Of a stretch of DNA of 64,000 nucleotides, positions 9,846 through 21,513 are shown in pieces (the stretch's first letter is position 1; the number at the start of each line of letters is the position of its first letter). A model generated the notes under the pieces. The model was not told where the DNA came from. It saw only the letters and a list, made by a program, of their open reading frames with translations, and made no database searches. The DNA comes from Trachythela sp. YZ-2020 (Eukaryota > Cnidaria > Anthozoa > Malacalcyonacea > Clavulariidae): positions 1-64,000 of the forward strand of contig JADLSH010000289.1 of the NCBI GenBank assembly GCA_016169945.1. Direction: 5' to 3'. The position numbers were made by a program, and so were the translations under genes.

Positions 9846-12800
9846 CTATTGTTTCCCTCTGTGTAAACGTCGTCCACACACGGGTTTGCACGATTGGCAC
9901 AGCCTATGAGAGAAAGAAGTATAATTTATAATAAATACATCATAAATTTACACCATGGGCATTAGTGTATAACTGCCAATCACTAACAATCAGGTTATGG
10001 ATATTTACCATTTTCCCTTTGGTACAGACAATAACCCAAGACATCTCTGGTGATAAAAGGTATTGCCGGGACACTAAAAAAAGATTGTTTATTATTTCAA
10101 TTAAGGTGAAGTAATACGAGCAACAAAATGGCTGCAACTTGCAACAAAAACTGATTTTAATGCATGTTAATTGAAGATGTTATAGATGTTGTCTCATGTT
10201 TGTGTAAACATTTTTAATTAGCATGTATTGAAATCAGCTTTTGTTGCAAGTTGCAGCAATCGTTTTCCTCTATTTCAGTTTTCATGTTGTAGTGAACATA
10301 CATACATGCATACGAACAAAGCATTTGCAATACTGCTGAATATAAAATACCTTTTCAGGTTCCTTCGTTTCGCAAAGAAGCATCTCATTTTCTTCCTTTT
10401 GATCTTTTTCCTGGAAATGTTAATATATGACGGCAACCGAATTACAAATATTTTTCGTGTTAAACCTGTAAATCATGGTTATAATGCATAGTGACTGCAA
10501 GATCCTTTCAATTAGCGGTCATGTTCGTTTTGGCTATTGAGTATTGTACATGCAACACGATAGGACATGATGTCTGCAGTGAGACATGCTATCAAGGAAC
10601 AAATTAAGTATAAAATGTGAAGGACGATGTTAAATAATGAGTTGTGCACATATAAATACCTGTTTGCACAAGCACCATTTGTATGGAGTCCTGGGATTTT
10701 CTGGACCATCCTCGGTATCGTTAGCAATGGCAGGGGCTACAAGAGTATGTTAACTTATTATAGAACAAATTGAGGGTTGCTTCGCGTGTGTTGCTTAGGC
10801 ACACGCGAAGCAACCCTCAATTTGTTCTATATGTCCGTGGCCGACGCTGAATTAAAGTCTACGATTAACTTATTATAGTCTGTTTCATATACATTTAGGG
10901 ACCTTCATTTTCTACTGAGAAGAGGGGCTGGCGGAATTAGGGGTTACTTAAATTCAATATTTTCCGAGGAGCATGCCCCTAAACACCCTAGCTATGCTAG
11001 ACCCCTGGAATGACTACGCAATTCGGCCCAGTCGTTACAACGTCTTCTACCTTTTTATAGGTATAACTTGAAAATATATTAACAGTATTAAAGTCAGCCA
11101 ATGACCACAAAGCTTTTTGTTCACAAAAACGATGCAGTAACATCAATGTTAAAAAAAGCAAACAAATAAATAAAAACGGATATGTGAGTAGTGCTTTCAA
11201 TCCTTTCATTCACTAATCCCGATTACGAAATGTCCTGTTAGCTGCCCTGTTTCGCACCCCCGCCCCGGGTTTGCGTGTACGGCCTTGCTTAAGTGTCAGT
11301 AGTACTGGACAGGGGCGGATCCAGGATTTTTCGTACGTTAGTCAAAATATCTGACAATACCAGTTTGCGCCGCAGGCGCAAAATAGGCCGAGCGCCATAG
11401 GCGCGAGCAACCTAGGGGGGTATGGGGGCATGCCCCCCCAGAAAATTTTTGATTTTTGAACCTCGGAAACACCATTTGCGGCACTCTGGGAGCAGCTTCA
11501 GCCAAAAATTAACCTCCTAAGATGGGACCCAATTATAGCAATTTTCAGTCTCACTGACTCCCACAAATCACTCCTTAGGGATTTCACTTCACTTGATCAG
11601 ACATTTAAATATTTGAATCATTGAATGTGTGCCCTATGAAACTACGTCTGTGGCTGTGGATTAAAAACATGAATTTCACAAAATAACACATGATCGTATT
11701 ACACATTTACACCAAGCTATGCCATGTGGTATTGCCTTTGTATATTGCTCCATATACATTATATAAATCCAGTATAGATATAGATAATATTAAACTAATA
11801 TTAGTCCACAAAAAGCATAAACAAACTTCCGATTCGCCTGGGTATTAAACTTGGTTCGCTGTAAATCTTATCTATAAAGTATATTATTATAAAGCGTCGA
11901 GTCTAAGTCTTGACCGCAATATTATGTAAAGCAGTTCACCTCATCACCTACGCGGGTCAATACTTTGCGCACAAATAAACAGTATAGGAGAATGTATTAA
12001 TAATGTATAGGAGTCAAATTTAGTCAACATATAATATATTTACCTTAGGGCCGTACAACAGTTGCTCTTTCGATCTCGAACGTACTTCGGGATGTATGAT
12101 TCGGCACCAAAATTCTCCCAAGGCAAAAGCTTGTGTTGTTGATGGCGCTCACTAGCTCTTCGACAGAACTCTTCGGTGAAGCGTCTATTCGCTTCTTTAG
12201 ATCAACTTCAGAGGATCAACTTCAATATCTTGAAGATATCGCCGATCAGAAAGGCCTTCGAATATAGTTCTATAAATATATTCAGGCTGATCAGGCTGAC
12301 CAGGCTGACTCGCTCTGATCGGTCAAAATTATGCAGCCAATGAGAACTCAGATATTTTTTAAGATTGGCCAATGGCAGAGCTTATATTTGTGCCCCTGAT
12401 GAGTTGCCCGGTCAGAACTCCCCGGAAAGTGGTCAACATCGCTGCTAACCAATCAAATGACCAGATTTGCCACCAAGTCGGTCAAGATTCAAGCGGAAGA
12501 CCGCTGTTTTGACTGATCATCATATTGCTTTACAGAAACGTAAACCTTTACCGCTGAACGCAATGTAATTACTGGACTACAAACTTAAATATGCTGACGC
12601 CACTGAACCAATTTGATAACTGGACCGCGATTTGAATTCGAATTAATTAACTTCGCAATTTTTTACCCTAGTCGCGTGACCGGGTTGACTACCCCTGGAT
12701 CCGCCCCTGGTACTGGAATTCGTGTTGTTACTTACGATCAGGAACAGTACGAGGTAGTGCACCAATTGTTCCATCCGCGAACAAAAATGCTGTATTTTGT

Positions 12801-14630
12801 GGTTCTAAAAATATAAAGCTATACATGAAAGCTATGTGCCATGAGGTTAGTGCACACATCCGGCCCCTTGTTTGAAATCATTTGACAAATAATCCGTGTT
12901 GTACATTATAATGTCATGTAGTATTATCACAGGAAAATATATATCATACCGTTTGGACGTGCTTCTTGTGCCTGAGAGGTTTCACCCCAATCAACTGATA
13001 TTGATGGCACCACATTAGCCCTCTGTCTGTTTGGTACGATTTCACAATCTAATTTTAATAAGGCTACAATTATGAGTCACTAAGCGCTGGTTTCTTGTAA
13101 TTATAATAGTTAAAAACAGGCAGTGGTACAAACATGCTTGTGGTCAACCGCGCAAGCCAGGCTCTTTGGCTTGTGGCATATACAAATGTTTCTCGCTTCG
13201 AAACTTTTAGGGCAGATATTTCCAATAATTCCGTGATACTCTCATCACCACTATTAGTAATTTAGCAATCCGAACATTGCACTAACCTTCGTTTGACGTT
13301 TTCATAATCTTTTTTCCGACTTCAACAGCCTATTTTAAAGTTTAATAGAATTTTAGAATTCGTATCGTAACCCGTAAGGATGGCGAATTTCTATTTCTAC
13401 CATTGTTCTCTATTTAAAATAGGCTTACATAGTTATAACAATATCATACCCATGCGAAAGTTCTTCTTTTTCTTGGAGTCAGGTTGTTGAATTTTAGCTT
13501 GGTGTTCGGCGTGAGTTTCTAATTCAAAAGAGATCAGATTCATAGAAAATAGATCAAATAGAATGATAAATATTAAGGATGATAAACGTTATGATGATTA
13601 ACAAATGATAATAAACATTAAATAGGTAATATAATAGGCAATAGCAGATTTATAAATTGAGACCACTAGAAAAATGAAAGAAATCAAATAGATCTAACGT
13701 TCCTTAAAATATTACCTCTGTGAAGCTATAGTCATATTCATCCTCATCATCCGTGGTGCCACTCTCAGATGCCTCTTCAATTTGTCCGTGTGCCAGATCG
13801 TTTTTCCATGCTTAACAATCAATATTGACATAGTGTTTCAAGATTCTTAATATCATAAATGGTCTGCCCTATAATTGAATGATCTGTATTCTCTAACTAG
13901 TGCTAAACTATGTCAATGACCATGTAATATTCTATTACATGTAAGTCCAATTTTTGGACTGTTAATTTACCTTCCACCTTTATTCGCAGCTCGTTTTCGA
14001 GCGTGTCTAAGATTTCAAGATCCTCACTTGACATCTGAAGTCTACGGGCGTCAGCTTTCTCCTCAAATTCAGCCTCTGTTTCTTCTGGAGGGTCATCGCG
14101 AATCTTGCAAGCTATTTCAAATGAGAGGAAAGTTAAAATGTAAGTATTATTTATACTGAATCGGGATTTTTAAAACTGATATAGGTAATATAATGGATAG
14201 CTGCATCATTGCTTGGTTTCACAGAGACCATTAAAACAATTAGTCGCCGTATCGACCGATGACGATGTGCGTAACGAAAATTATGAAGTCGATCAAAAAG
14301 GTAACAAAATTCAGAATTATGCAGCATTTTCAAATAAAGATATAGTTATGCGCAGCTATAGTGCCTATATTATTCAACATGCATGGGTTTTGATGTTTTT
14401 AAAATAATTGCACCAGAAGCCCAAATTTAATTGAAAAACGTACACTTACCATACTCAATAATGTGTCTTGTTTGCGGTGTTAAAGCATCATCGGGCCATC
14501 TGTACGCCCTCCTTTGACACGTTCTTTTCCTCTTCATCATGTCCTCCAGGGTTCCGCTTCCATCGAGGTTGAAATATATTCCAATAGAGATTGATTCTTC
14601 GACATATTTCTTATGCCCCTCTTTGAACGC
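9846..14630 (-). CDS. Multi-exon host gene ending in a PHD-like zinc finger (partial)
   Basis: Nine exons on the minus strand can be read from splice sites: 14450-14630, 13971-14111, 13716-13810, 13450-13518, 12950-13048, 12736-12804, 10660-10736, 10009-10073 and 9846-9903 (stop TAG). Phases match at every junction except between the third and fourth exons, where a small exon may be missing. The first visible exon carries IGIYFNLDGSGTLEDM. The next two are acidic, with a DDEDEYDY cluster. The last three give KWCLCKQ, then HQRCLGLL, PKGKW and CQSC, the second half of a PHD finger; one zinc-ligand pair is not visible, so a small exon may be missed there too. PHD fingers bind histone tails, so a nuclear chromatin role is inferred. 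The 5' exons were not found. The family is not recognised. Confidence 0.65.
10751..10879. repeat. Perfect 31-bp hairpin flanked by 14-bp direct repeats
   Basis: Arms at 10760-10790 and 10800-10830 are exact reverse complements around a 9-base loop. TTAACTTATTATAG occurs at 10751 and again at about 10866, bracketing the hairpin, so it may be a small insertion with a target duplication. It lies in an intron of the PHD-like gene, just upstream of the exon at 10660-10736. Confidence 0.75.
11310..12709. mobile_element. Non-autonomous hAT-like DNA transposon, 1.4 kb
   Basis: The ends are inverted repeats: CAGGGGCGGATCCAGG at the left, and its complement closing with CCTGGATCCGCCCCTG at the right. 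A perfect 8-bp target duplication GTACTGGA lies at 11302-11309 and 12710-12717. CAGGG-type termini with 8-bp duplications are typical of hAT. There is no transposase frame, so it depends on a partner. It sits in an intron of the PHD-like gene (between exons 12736-12804 and 10660-10736) and apparently left splicing sequences intact. Confidence 0.88.
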
Positions 14631-14724
14631 CTATATATATAAGAAACATTATTTGTTTAGATGTTGGCCTATACAGATATTTCGCCTTTAGGTATGACAT
14701 AATTACTTTAGCACATCTATAATT

Positions 14725-15001
14725 AACAATTATTCGCCGAAGGCGAGGTGAATATCGGTGAATAAAAACCGAGACGAAGTCGAGGTTTTTATTCACCGAT
14801 ATTCACCGAGCCTGAGGCGAATAATTGTTTTAGTAAAATTACATAGGTGATTATTTTGAAAAAAATAAAAAATAAACATTACAAAAATATTTTAGTTGAA
14901 TATTTACGATAAAAGCGGCTGCAAAAAGCTTTAGGTGATTATCGCGTATTAATCAGAGGTAGCGCAACCAATCAGCGTTGAGAATTTTCAATAATCACCT
15001 A
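14725..15001. mobile_element. Hairpin-headed non-autonomous element
   Basis: An imperfect palindrome at 14730-14830 starts with ATTCGCCGAAGGCGAGGTGA and ends with the matching TCACCGAGCCTGAGGCGAAT. Next come a terminus-like TAGTAAAATTACATAGGTGA and a body shared with 9.6-9.7 kb. The outer palindrome ends are the same as in the 44.6 and 45.6 kb elements, but the inner stem sequence is different. Confidence 0.65.
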
Positions 15002-16330
15002 AACCATGAGGTGCATGTTTAGACTTTCGTTGAGTGTAACTATAGAAACACTATTTTCGAAGTTTGCTTCAAGAATCGGCGACATCAGTCCCCCTGTCAC
15101 CGAGGCGAAACTGAGGCGTATCCCATAATACCTGGGGCTTTTGCTCCTGTGCAAACGTCAAAATCATAATCTTATATAATCTTAAAAAAATAAAAAATAA
15201 GAATCTTAACCCATATCATATACATAAAAATAGGCCAGGACACTAATCACTATGTGACTGAAGAGCATGTAAAACAGTGGGGTTAGTAAAAACAGAGACT
15301 GCCATGCACAGAATTGCATTTCTTCTTGCTCTCCAGACTATTTTATGCAAAGAGTTTTGGCCTAGCTGCGAGGAGCCTAAAAGAGGGGTATAAAATGTAA
15401 TCCAAATTGGGCGTATAGCGCTCTTGAAGTTGTGCATTGTGTGCAACTGATATTTTTCGTATTAAGATTATAAGGTTTTTACCTTTTGATTAACGCACCT
15501 TTTTGAATTTTGTATCATTTCAAGTAAAAATGAACAAGTGGCGAGTCAGTAAAAATAATTGAAGCAGTACATAAGTCATAACAAAAGAAGCAATCAATCG
15601 CTAAATTTGTATTACAAAATTCAAACTTGGAGATGCTGATTAAGATGATGTCGTTAGCCAGTAGCTCTCTCTATATAATTAAGCTTAGATAACTAGCTCC
15701 ACGTGGTCGTGGCTGTAACTGCATGCAGAATTCAAGTTTTGAAGTGCACATTTCGAATTTAAAGTTAGCCCCGGCCCTTAGACTATGGAGGTATATATAG
15801 GGTCGCTTCATATCGCTATTTATACTTTAAATTAATCTCTGGCTCTGCAGCGATTAATTTACCGAGGTATAGCGAATATCAAAGGTTATAATACAAACTT
15901 TCACTACAAATTTGTTTCGTATATATATTTCTTGATTGCATTACAGTATAAAGAAAGGAATTAAAAACTAAGAATTCTAAACATAATGTTACTGTTAATG
16001 TATTTTTAATGCAATCACTTCCTCCACGGAGAAAGCTATGCATATGGTGATCATTTTGTCTTCGTTACCGGTCAACAATCCATCTAAAAGAAGCAAGAAT
16101 AAAATTATATTGTTGTCTTTTACAGACGGGAATATCAAACGGTCGAAAAAATATGTGGCTGCTACGCAGAATAATTCAACACCTCACTTCAAACCACAAA
16201 GAAATATCTTAATATAGACCCAATAGCTGTTCCAACGGGACAGGGTCCCCAAAACATGTTCCAGGATCCGAATACCTGCAACCACTGAACCACCAATTCG
16301 ATCTGACCTAAACGAAAAATAAATAAACAT
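15002..16330. other. No gene recognised
   Basis: Short frames only. On the minus strand at about 16268-16300 the run TTGGTGGTTCAGTGGTTGCA resembles a tRNA A-box region and may be a second kind of SINE remnant; this is weak. Confidence 0.4.
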
Positions 16331-17368
16331 TGCTACGGCTGCTACGGCTGCTACGGCTGCTACGGCTGCTACGCTTGCTACGCTTGCTACGCTTGCTACG
16401 GCTGCTACGGCTGCTACGGCTGCTACGGCTGCTACGCTTGCTACGGCTGCTACGCTTGCTACGGCTGCTACGGCTGCTACGCTTGCTACGGCTGCTACGC
16501 TTGCTACGGCTGCTACGCTTGCTACGGCTGCTACGCTTGCTACGGCTGCTACGCTTGCTACGGCTGCTACGCTTGCTACGGCTGCTACGCTTGCTACGGC
16601 TGCTACGCTTGCTACGGCTGCTACGCTTGCTACGGCTGCTACGCTTGCTACGGCTGCTACGCTTGCTGCGGCTGCGACGCTTGCTACGGCTGCTTCGCTT
16701 GCTACGGCTGCTGCGCTTGCTACGGCTGCTACGCTGCTGCGGCTGCTACGGCTGCTGCGCTTGCTACGGCTGCTACGCTTGCTACGGCTGCTACGCGCTG
16801 CGGCTGCTACGCTGCGGCTGCTACGGCTGCTACGGCTGCTACGCTTGCTGCGGCTGCTACGCTTGCTACGGCTGCTACGCTTGCTGCGGCTGCTACGCTT
16901 GCTACGGCTGCTACGCTTGCTACGGCTGCTACGGCTGCTACGCTTGCTACGGCTGCTACACTTGCTACGGCTGCTACGCTTGCTACGGCTGCTACACTTG
17001 CTACGGCTGCTACGCTTGCTACGGCTGCTACGCTTGCTACGGCTGCTACGCTTGCTACGGCTGCTACGGCTGCTACGCTTGCTACGGCTGCTACACTTGC
17101 TACGGCTGCTACGCTTGCTACTGCTGCTACACTTGCTACGGCTGCTACGCTTGCTACGGCTGCTACGCTTGCTACGGCTGCTACGCTTGCTACGGCTGCT
17201 ACGGCTGCTACGCTTGCTACGGCTGCTACGCTTGCTACGGCTGCTACACTTGCTACGGCTGCTATGCTTGCTACGGCTGCTACGCTTGCTACGGCTGCTA
17301 CGCTTGCTACGGCTGCTACGCTTGCTACACTTGCTACGGCTGCTACGCTTGCTACGGCTGCTACGCTT
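16331..17368. repeat. 18-bp GC-rich satellite (GCTACGCTTGCTACGGCT)n
   Basis: More than 1 kb of a 9/18-bp repeat. Because the period is a multiple of three and lacks stops in most frames, long artificial reading frames appear on both strands (Arg-Ser-Lys, Ala-Val-Ser or Leu-Arg repeats). Nothing marks them as genes. GC content contrasts sharply with the flanks. Higher-order alternation of GCTACGGCT and GCTACGCTT is irregular. Confidence 0.95.
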
Positions 17369-17645
17369 AGGCCTGCTCTGGGACCTCAACTCGCCTTAAC
17401 TCGCCTTAAATCGCATCGGTTAAAAGTCCCAATTTTCCTTAAATCGCCTTAAATCGCCTTAACTCGCCTTAACTCGCAATATCGCCTTAAGTCGCCTTAA
17501 ATCGCCTTAAATCGCCTTAAATCGCCTTAACTCGCATTGCTTAAAGTCGCAGTTTTTCCTTAAATCGCCTTAAATCGCCTTAACTCGCCTTAACTCGCAT
17601 TATCTCGCGGCGAGTTAAGGCGAGTTACCGTCCCAGAGCAGGCCT
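17369..17645. mobile_element. 277-bp inverted-repeat element inserted in the satellite
   Basis: The ends AGGCCTGCTCTGGGAC and GTCCCAGAGCAGGCCT are perfect inverted repeats, extended by AACTCGCCTTAACTCGCC and its complement. The 6-bp sequence ACGCTT flanks both sides (17363-17368 and 17646-17651), consistent with a target duplication, although the satellite context makes chance matching easier. The interior is a 10-bp tandem array of TTAAATCGCC. Confidence 0.75.
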
Positions 17646-17756
17646 ACGCTTGCTACGGCTGCTACGCTTGCTACGGCTGCTACGCTTGCTACGGCTGCTA
17701 CGCTTGCTACGGCTGCTACGCTTGCTACGGCTGCTACGCTTGCTACGGCTGCTACT
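17646..17756. repeat. Continuation of the 18-bp satellite
   Basis: The same GCTACGCTTGCTACGGCT unit resumes to the right of the inserted element and ends at about 17756. Confidence 0.95.
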
Positions 17757-20080
17757 ACTTGGTACACCGCTGACGTCGTAGGCACACAGATAATTGGAAA
17801 CATTACGATGCTGAATTTTGAATTTAGATAGTAATTACCATCGACCAATGGAATTGCATCTTCTTAAGACTGCGAGCTGACTCAAATATTTCAATTCGAA
17901 CAAATTCAATTTTCCAAATGATGCTATCCGCCTATCCCGTAAGGCATTGCGTTAAAGAATGTAAACTATTCACCAGTGCAGTGCTTCCACAACCGCCTGT
18001 TCAAAAATCCTTTCACAATCTCCAAAATTCCTTTTTCCCCACAAAATTTCCCTGCCACCCAGAGGAGGTTGGACAGCAGGCCGCAAAGCATCATGGTTAA
18101 CGAGCGTATGTTTCCACGTGCGGCCTCATTTATGCGTTGATTGCCGTGAAGTCAACATCTCTGGCCATAGCAAATTCTGCGAAAATGGACGCTATTGATA
18201 CAGAGACTCAATGCCATCATTATGGATGTGTTTAGTGTTTGTGTATGGATGTATAACAAGACTCTTTGAGTCCGTTTAATGGATTTATTTGTGCAGAAAT
18301 ATCAAAGGCTGCGTGTGATCAACTGGTCTTGCGGTCAATATAAATATTCATGTGTTGAAAATTCTATATGTAATTTGTGGACACTTTGTTCAGTGTTGCA
18401 CGTGTTGCAATTTATATACTTAAGTAAATGATTTCATAAGCTGACCCACTGCTTGGATCGTCTGTATTTGTAATGCATATTGTGCAACTAGTGAGGAGTG
18501 TAGTAGAGACAGTTAACTAAATATTTATTGGCCAGATTGATTCCGCTGGCATCAAAGGTTAGACTTTTAACATGTATTTAGTTATTTATTTATCCCAATA
18601 GCACATTGTGACTACTGAAAACCCCCATATTGGGATTATCAAAGAACTTCTATTCTTCAGCTTAAACATATAGTTTTGCAACAGAAATTTACTGTTTAAA
18701 TGTAGACAAAACAAACTTTACAGTTATATACAGTTCCATTTTTATTGAAAATACATTGCACATGCATAGAATATAATAATACTCTGCTCATTCTCTACAT
18801 ATATAAAGAAATATTAAAGAAAGCAAATATTCACAAAGAAGGCAAATTAACAATACAATGATAGCATTCAAACCAAAATACAAATCTGTAAATAAACAAA
18901 AAAATTTACTTCTAAAATTTTACTTCTAAAATTTTTTAATTTTCTTCTAAAACTCAGCACTTATTTTAAACAGTAAAGTCCACTTCTTCAGAAAAATACG
19001 AGCAATCACTGCGTCAATTGTGGAAATTCGAGATGTTCAACTTCAAAGATTGTTGACAGAAATTGAGAAATGGCATCGGATTAATACAATATGACAACGT
19101 ACAGCCTACATAAAAGATCAAAATAACGTTTACCTTACAAAATACTGCTCACATAGGTAGATCAATAGTTATTGAAATAGCATGGATGCATTCCAGGGGA
19201 AAAATTGAATAACGATGACAAAATATTCGATATTTGCGAGTCGAGTGGGCCGTCAGACAACAAAACTGCAGACAGAGCCAGACACTAGCCCAGATATAAA
19301 ATCTCTAAACAACACGCAAATAACTCCTAAATCTTCTAAAATTCATTCAAAAGTACTTTAACGCTTACTCTAAAGAATAACGCTCTTTATATTAAAGAAG
19401 TTTCAAGATTCATTGGGAAAAACAAGCTTTGGTGGCGCAATATCTTCCTAAACTATTAGACGCCATTTTGGCAAACGTCGAAATGACTATGGTCACTTCA
19501 ATGCCTAATATCTCAAAAACTGCCGGGGGATCCCCGGGATCCCTCCAACAGATTTTTACTATATACATTTATCTTGATTTTTTTGCAAAAATTACGAAAA
19601 TCGAACCATGGGAACTCCAGATATTTTAGTTTGAAAGTTGTAAACAGACGTGGGCTCGAGTCATCACGCTGCGATGACACGACGAACTTTAATCATCAAA
19701 ATAAGTTTAAACAATAATACTTACCTCAGAAATTTTTACAGATACCACAAGTTCTTGTATAATATTAAGGCCACGCTTGCTTTTTTATAAAATTTTTAAA
19801 ATATTAGTATGTATTTTTCAAGTGTTTCTGCGCCCAATGCAAATTAGGGAGCCTAAAATCTTCACAAACACGATGGAAAAATAGCGCGATTTCATTGGTC
19901 GAGAAATTCACGTGACAGCTGTCCAACCTCCTCTGCCTGCCACCCAAACGGTAGAAAAAATCAAGAAAATTCAGGCAAATTTGAGGCAAATGTATCACAA
20001 AATATTGTACGCTCACAATTCTAGGCATTTCCAACTTAGAAGGGTTTGGTTTGTAATAAGAACGTGAAATTTATGTTCAT
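17757..20080. other. No gene recognised
   Basis: Over 2 kb without coding signal or clear repeat. GC content rises modestly near 19420-19560 and 19850-19950. No promoter or exon could be supported. Confidence 0.45.
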
Positions 20081-20081
20081 C

Positions 20082-20200
20082 CAGGGGCGTAGCGGTGCTT
20101 GATAATGGTGGAGGGGTGAATGGCACAAGGCGCTGAACGACAAATTTTGAAATTTATAGTCTCTAGATCGCCGGAAATGGCATTTTCAGATTCTTCTGTA
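20082..20200. mobile_element. Possible hAT-type terminus, one end only
   Basis: CAGGGGCGTAGC at 20082 resembles hAT-like termini. An oppositely oriented TTACGCCCCTG ends at about 24180, but the flanks (TGTTCATC against AATTATTT) do not match as a target duplication, so the two are probably unrelated remnants. Confidence 0.35.
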
Positions 20201-20333
20201 CCTCTTTTGTTAGGCCTATACTATTTATAGGTTCATTTTTACTGGTTTAAGTGGTTTTAGACTTGTAACTGGTATAAGTTACAGAAATCCTTGCAATTTC
20301 CTTTACTTTTTGTATTTTTCCTTGCCATTTCCT

Positions 20334-20444
20334 GGTTACAATTCCATGACACGCACGAAATAGGGTTAGGGTTAGGGATTGGGTCGGGATTGGGGTCAAG
20401 ATCAAAGAGAAATATTCGTGATTGCGTGTCATGGAATTATAACC
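20334..20444. mobile_element. 111-bp non-autonomous element, same termini as the 9.6-kb element
   Basis: It starts GGTTACAATTCCATGACACG and ends with the reverse complement form TGTCATGGAATTATAACC. A perfect 8-bp duplication CATTTCCT flanks it (20326-20333 and 20445-20452). The first 22 bases match the terminus of the 44.4-53.98 kb element with one difference. The interior holds GGGTTAGGGTTAGGG, telomere-like. It is too small to code and was presumably moved by a transposase supplied elsewhere. Confidence 0.85.
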
Positions 20445-20679
20445 CATTTCCTTGTAAAACTCATTTCCTTGCATTTTCCTTGCAAGGACCAATATTTCCT
20501 TGCTGCAGGGAAAAATCCTTGCAAGTGGAAGCACTGCATCAGTGCCCAGCACTGAACTATTAGAGTTCACTGGTGCCCAGTTACCCTGTAGGTGTTCACT
20601 TGTTTCCATCTTTCAAACTGACGTTACGCAATTTTCCCGATTTTCAAAGATTTTCATATTCGTTTTTCTTCATCAATTT

Positions 20680-20748
20680 GGTTAGGGTTTGGTTAGGTTT
20701 AGGTTTTGGGTTAGGGTAGGTATTAGGGTTAGGGTCAGTTACAAAGAT
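20680..20748. repeat. Degenerate telomere-like GGTTAG tract
   Basis: Imperfect GGTTAGGG and GGTTTAGG units run for about 65 bp, similar to the tract inside the 111-bp element 320 bp upstream. TTAGGG is the usual metazoan telomere repeat; an interstitial position is common. Confidence 0.6.
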
Positions 20749-21513
20749 TTTAACTTTACTTCAAAGTTTTAACGTCATTTTGGCAGATGGAAACAAGTGG
20801 CGACCGTTACTGTAAGTCTGTAATGCGACTCTATTGCTGAGTTTGCTGAGTTACTAATATCTTATCGAAATTGAAATTTAGAGTTAATTGTTTAAAGATA
20901 GAAAACTTATTACAATCGAAATTTTATTAATAATTGTTTTGCAAATAGAGACATGTTTTGATCAATTACGATCATTTGCTATAAAAGTGCAAATGCAATA
21001 AACAACGAACAGGTCACCCAAGGTAATAGAAAACTAGCCTCCTAATTGCAAAATTTAGCAACCTAATTATAACTGACCAAAAGAGAAGAATGAGAATAAA
21101 AGTAATGCTTGGAGAAACATCACTACGTACATACTGTCTGTTTGTGATTTCTTGTCTAAGTTGTCTTTCGCTGTCTTCTTCGGCAATATACGTAAATGCA
21201 GGCTTGCCGGATCCATCCATGCCCGGTATACAGCGTAATTGTTGAGCATGACCTTTAATAGTACGACAATATGATTCGTATTATTATTATTATTATTATT
21301 CATCTTTTTACAGGTTAACTTGTTCAGCTATTACAATAAATGCTGTTATCCTACAAGGACCTGTGCCTACATGTACTAAGAATAATAAACTATTTGCTAT
21401 AAAAGTTAGAAAAGTTAAAAGTTAAAAATTATTACTAGATAGTCCAAGATTAAAATAGATAAAAGGTAAAATATTGGTTAAAATAGTGCATGTACTCTAA
21501 ATATCTAACATTA

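Noticed and set aside
10997..11209. Minus-strand frame with a signal-like hydrophobic start
   Set aside because: Lies in an intron of the PHD-like gene beside transposon debris; composition is explained by AT-rich DNA.
12736..13518. Alternative frame (phase 0) through exons 13450-13518, 12950-13048 and 12736-12804
   Set aside because: Also open, but it does not lead into the zinc-finger frame of the last exons and its composition is less protein-like.
16184..17389. Long basic Arg-Ser-Lys repeat protein (401 codons, minus) and Leu-Arg repeat frames (plus)
   Set aside because: They are translations of an 18-bp satellite whose period keeps all frames open; there is no coding signal outside the array.
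20247..20609. 120-codon minus-strand frame
   Set aside because: It crosses the 111-bp transposon and its target duplication; no motif.
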